The translations under genes and the position numbers were made by a program. This document shows, one piece after another, positions 13,680 to 14,708 of a DNA stretch of 14,708 nt. Numbering within the stretch: the stretch's first letter is position 1; each line of letters starts with the position of its first letter. This DNA comes from Endomicrobiia bacterium (GTDB lineage Bacteria; Elusimicrobiota; Endomicrobiia; Endomicrobiales; Endomicrobiaceae). The notes under the pieces were generated by a model. That model searched no databases, had not been told where the DNA came from, and saw only the letters and a program-made list of their open reading frames with translations. The stretch covers positions 1 through 14,708 of the forward strand of contig BNVZ01000014.1 in assembly GCA_025998475.1 (NCBI GenBank), in the 5' to 3' direction.

Positions 13680-13852
13680 AAATATTCCGATTGTCAATGC
13701 ACCTATTGTATATAATTTTATTGCATAATCAAAAATCAGACTAAAGTTTATATAAAGTTATCTAAAAATTTTTGAAAGTTTTCCCAATTGCTTTTTAGTA
13801 GCAGGATCCACTAATTTTTATATATAAAATCATCTTTTTGTGGGTTTGCCAT
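13680..13852 (-). pseudogene. 5' relic of an unrecognised, probably membrane-associated protein
   Basis: An ATG at 13852 opens a frame reading MANPQKDDFIYKN and then a stop. After a frame change the sequence reads VDPATKKQLGKLSKIFR, a stop codon, then LYINFSLIFDYAIKLYTIGA. The pieces form a plausible N-terminus followed by a hydrophobic helix. At least one frameshift and two stops make it non-functional. The family is unknown. The adjacent 13508-13679 shows only AT-rich sequence, an 11-base inverted repeat (GCATTTTAAAA at 13576 and its complement at 13637) and a C8 run at 13653-13660. Confidence 0.4.
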
Positions 13853-13939
13853 ATCTTTGCTACAAACCTAATTTTAAACGACAAAAACAGTCAAATATGT
13901 GTTTTTAGATTTTACAGAGTCTAAACCGAGCCCTTTTGT

Positions 13940-13962
13940 CAATAGACCTCTTGCATAACTAA
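13940..13962. repeat. Solo IS5-type terminal repeat
   Basis: These 23 bases are identical to the end of the decayed IS5-type element at 14160-14182 and lie in the same orientation 220 bp away, with no transposase sequence attached. It is a second, orphan end, left by deletion or by insertion of the IS110-type sequence next to it. Confidence 0.75.
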
Positions 13963-13963
13963 C

Positions 13964-14159
13964 ATATAAAAGTACAATGACCTTATTAGCACTAATGCCA
14001 AAATTACAAAGCTATCGCAAGAGAAATTGCTGCTTTAGCTTGTATTGCTCTTTTGCGCAAATGAAAGTGGTAAGACTTTCAAAAGGCGTAGAACTTCTGT
14101 TGGACGACACTTGTTAAACGAATGCTGTTTATGTGCGCTTTGGTTGCTATTAAATCCAA
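13964..14159 (+). pseudogene. C-terminal fragment of an IS110-family transposase
   Basis: Read through two or three frame changes, the plus strand gives the C-terminal domain of IS110/IS116/IS902 transposases. MTLLALMPKLQSYRKR is followed by REIAALACIA, FAQ, GKTFKRRRTSVG and RTLVKRMLFMCALVAIKSN. This order (helix-hairpin-helix-like part, the SGK..RR block, then LR..L(Y/F)..ALVAI..N) is characteristic of the family. The reading stops exactly where the IS5-type end begins at 14160, and the N-terminal DEDD domain is missing. The fragment is therefore both truncated and frameshifted, and it looks like the interrupted target of the neighbouring element. Confidence 0.75.
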
Positions 14160-14708
14160 CAATAGACCTCTTGCATAACTAAGTGTTAAATTCAAGAATA
14201 CAAATACCTGAAACCCTGAGTTAAATCGCAGTCCAAAGGGTCTTTTGCGATTCCTGTATTATTCTGTAGTATCGGCACTTATGGATACATACTACATCTT
14301 TGAACCTTTTAACAAATACTTTAATGTTTTCTACTATAATCATCTGATAAATCTTTCTATTTAACTCCTTATCTTCTTTTGTCAGTGGGTGTTTCTTTGA
14401 TCTCTTTTTTAGAACTAGTGTGTTTGCATATATTTTGCCTAAGGCCTCCTAAATTGTAGTTGCCATGTATCTTATTGTCTTTCTTTGCATAAATACATGC
14501 CTACTAAAATAAACTAAAATCGTGCTCCTTGCCCTATTATCACTGTGCATATTACTTGCTTGCCTTTAATTTAACTACTATCAACGGTTATTGTATGTCT
14601 ATTATTCTTTTCGCTTTCGCCACTTTCGCTGTTTTTTTAGGTCTTTGTATCAATCTCTAGCATAATCACTGCTACTTCTACTTCTAGCGCTTTGTTTATC
14701 AATACCTA
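14160..14708 (-). mobile_element. Decayed IS5-family insertion sequence, running off the window
   Basis: The element ends at 14160 with its terminal repeat (core AATAGACCTCTTGCATAAC). On the minus strand a DDE transposase of the IS5 type can be followed in pieces. IDKQSARS near 14703 matches the family's (V/I)DSQS block. ANTLVLKKRSKKHPLTKEDK and ELNRK lie around 14415-14355, and IIVENIKVFVKRFK lies near 14340-14300. In a shifted frame, RPFGLRFN near 14240 and the final GICILEFNT precede the stop by the terminal repeat. Several stops (for example TAG near 14450) and frameshifts make it inactive. The family is clear from the C-terminal pattern, but the IS subgroup is not certain. The other end lies beyond 14708. 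Confidence 0.8.

Noticed and set aside
13691..13712. TTGTCA and TATAAT on the plus strand as a promoter
   Set aside because: The spacer is only 14 bp and no gene follows on that strand except IS debris.

Overview
This window comes from a low-GC bacterium. It mixes tightly packed, intact housekeeping genes with long decayed stretches: a multiply frameshifted transporter, several coding relics, solo insertion-sequence ends and transposase fragments. Decay by small indels beside intact core operons is typical of a host-restricted symbiont genome. A MacB-type exporter and the GatCAB route to amidated tRNAs fit a Gram-negative-type lineage. An Endomicrobium-like member of the Elusimicrobiota is my guess, but it rests on overall character and not on a diagnostic gene.

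Left part (1-3238): after a gene-free stretch with one degenerate repeat, a strong sigma70-type promoter drives rpsT (ribosomal protein S20). It is followed on the same strand by a full-length MacB-type ABC exporter (ATPase fused to permease). Then comes a gene-free stretch holding a perfect 24-bp-arm hairpin and a small terminal-inverted-repeat element.

Middle left (3239-5797, all minus strand): tRNA-Arg(CCU) and tRNA-Pro(CGG) flank a possible 38-codon ORF. A 66/68-bp tandem duplication carrying a promoter-like module lies immediately upstream of tRNA-Pro. Next is a protein relic, and then a SulP-family anion transporter with STAS domain that is clearly a pseudogene.

Middle (5984-12535, minus strand): alaS (alanyl-tRNA synthetase, with an internal 34-residue duplication and a promoter so close that the mRNA may be leaderless). 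A 595-bp relic-filled gap follows. Then comes the overlapping unit gatC-corA-gatA, in which a CorA-type Mg2+ channel gene sits between two amidotransferase subunit genes; gatB is not in the window. Upstream lies birA, a 34-codon ORF and ybaB, joined by an ATGA overlap and a 1-nt gap.

Right end (13508-14708): a relic of an unrecognised protein, then nested insertion-sequence debris. An IS110-type transposase tail on the plus strand is abutted by the end of a decayed IS5-type element on the minus strand, and the same terminal repeat occurs again 220 bp away.

The functional theme is translation: S20, two tRNAs, AlaRS and two GatCAB subunits. I see no CRISPR array, prophage or clearly new multi-gene system. 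The best leads are the birA-ybaB small ORF, the duplicated tRNA-Pro promoter module, the corA insertion in the gat operon, and the repeat families.
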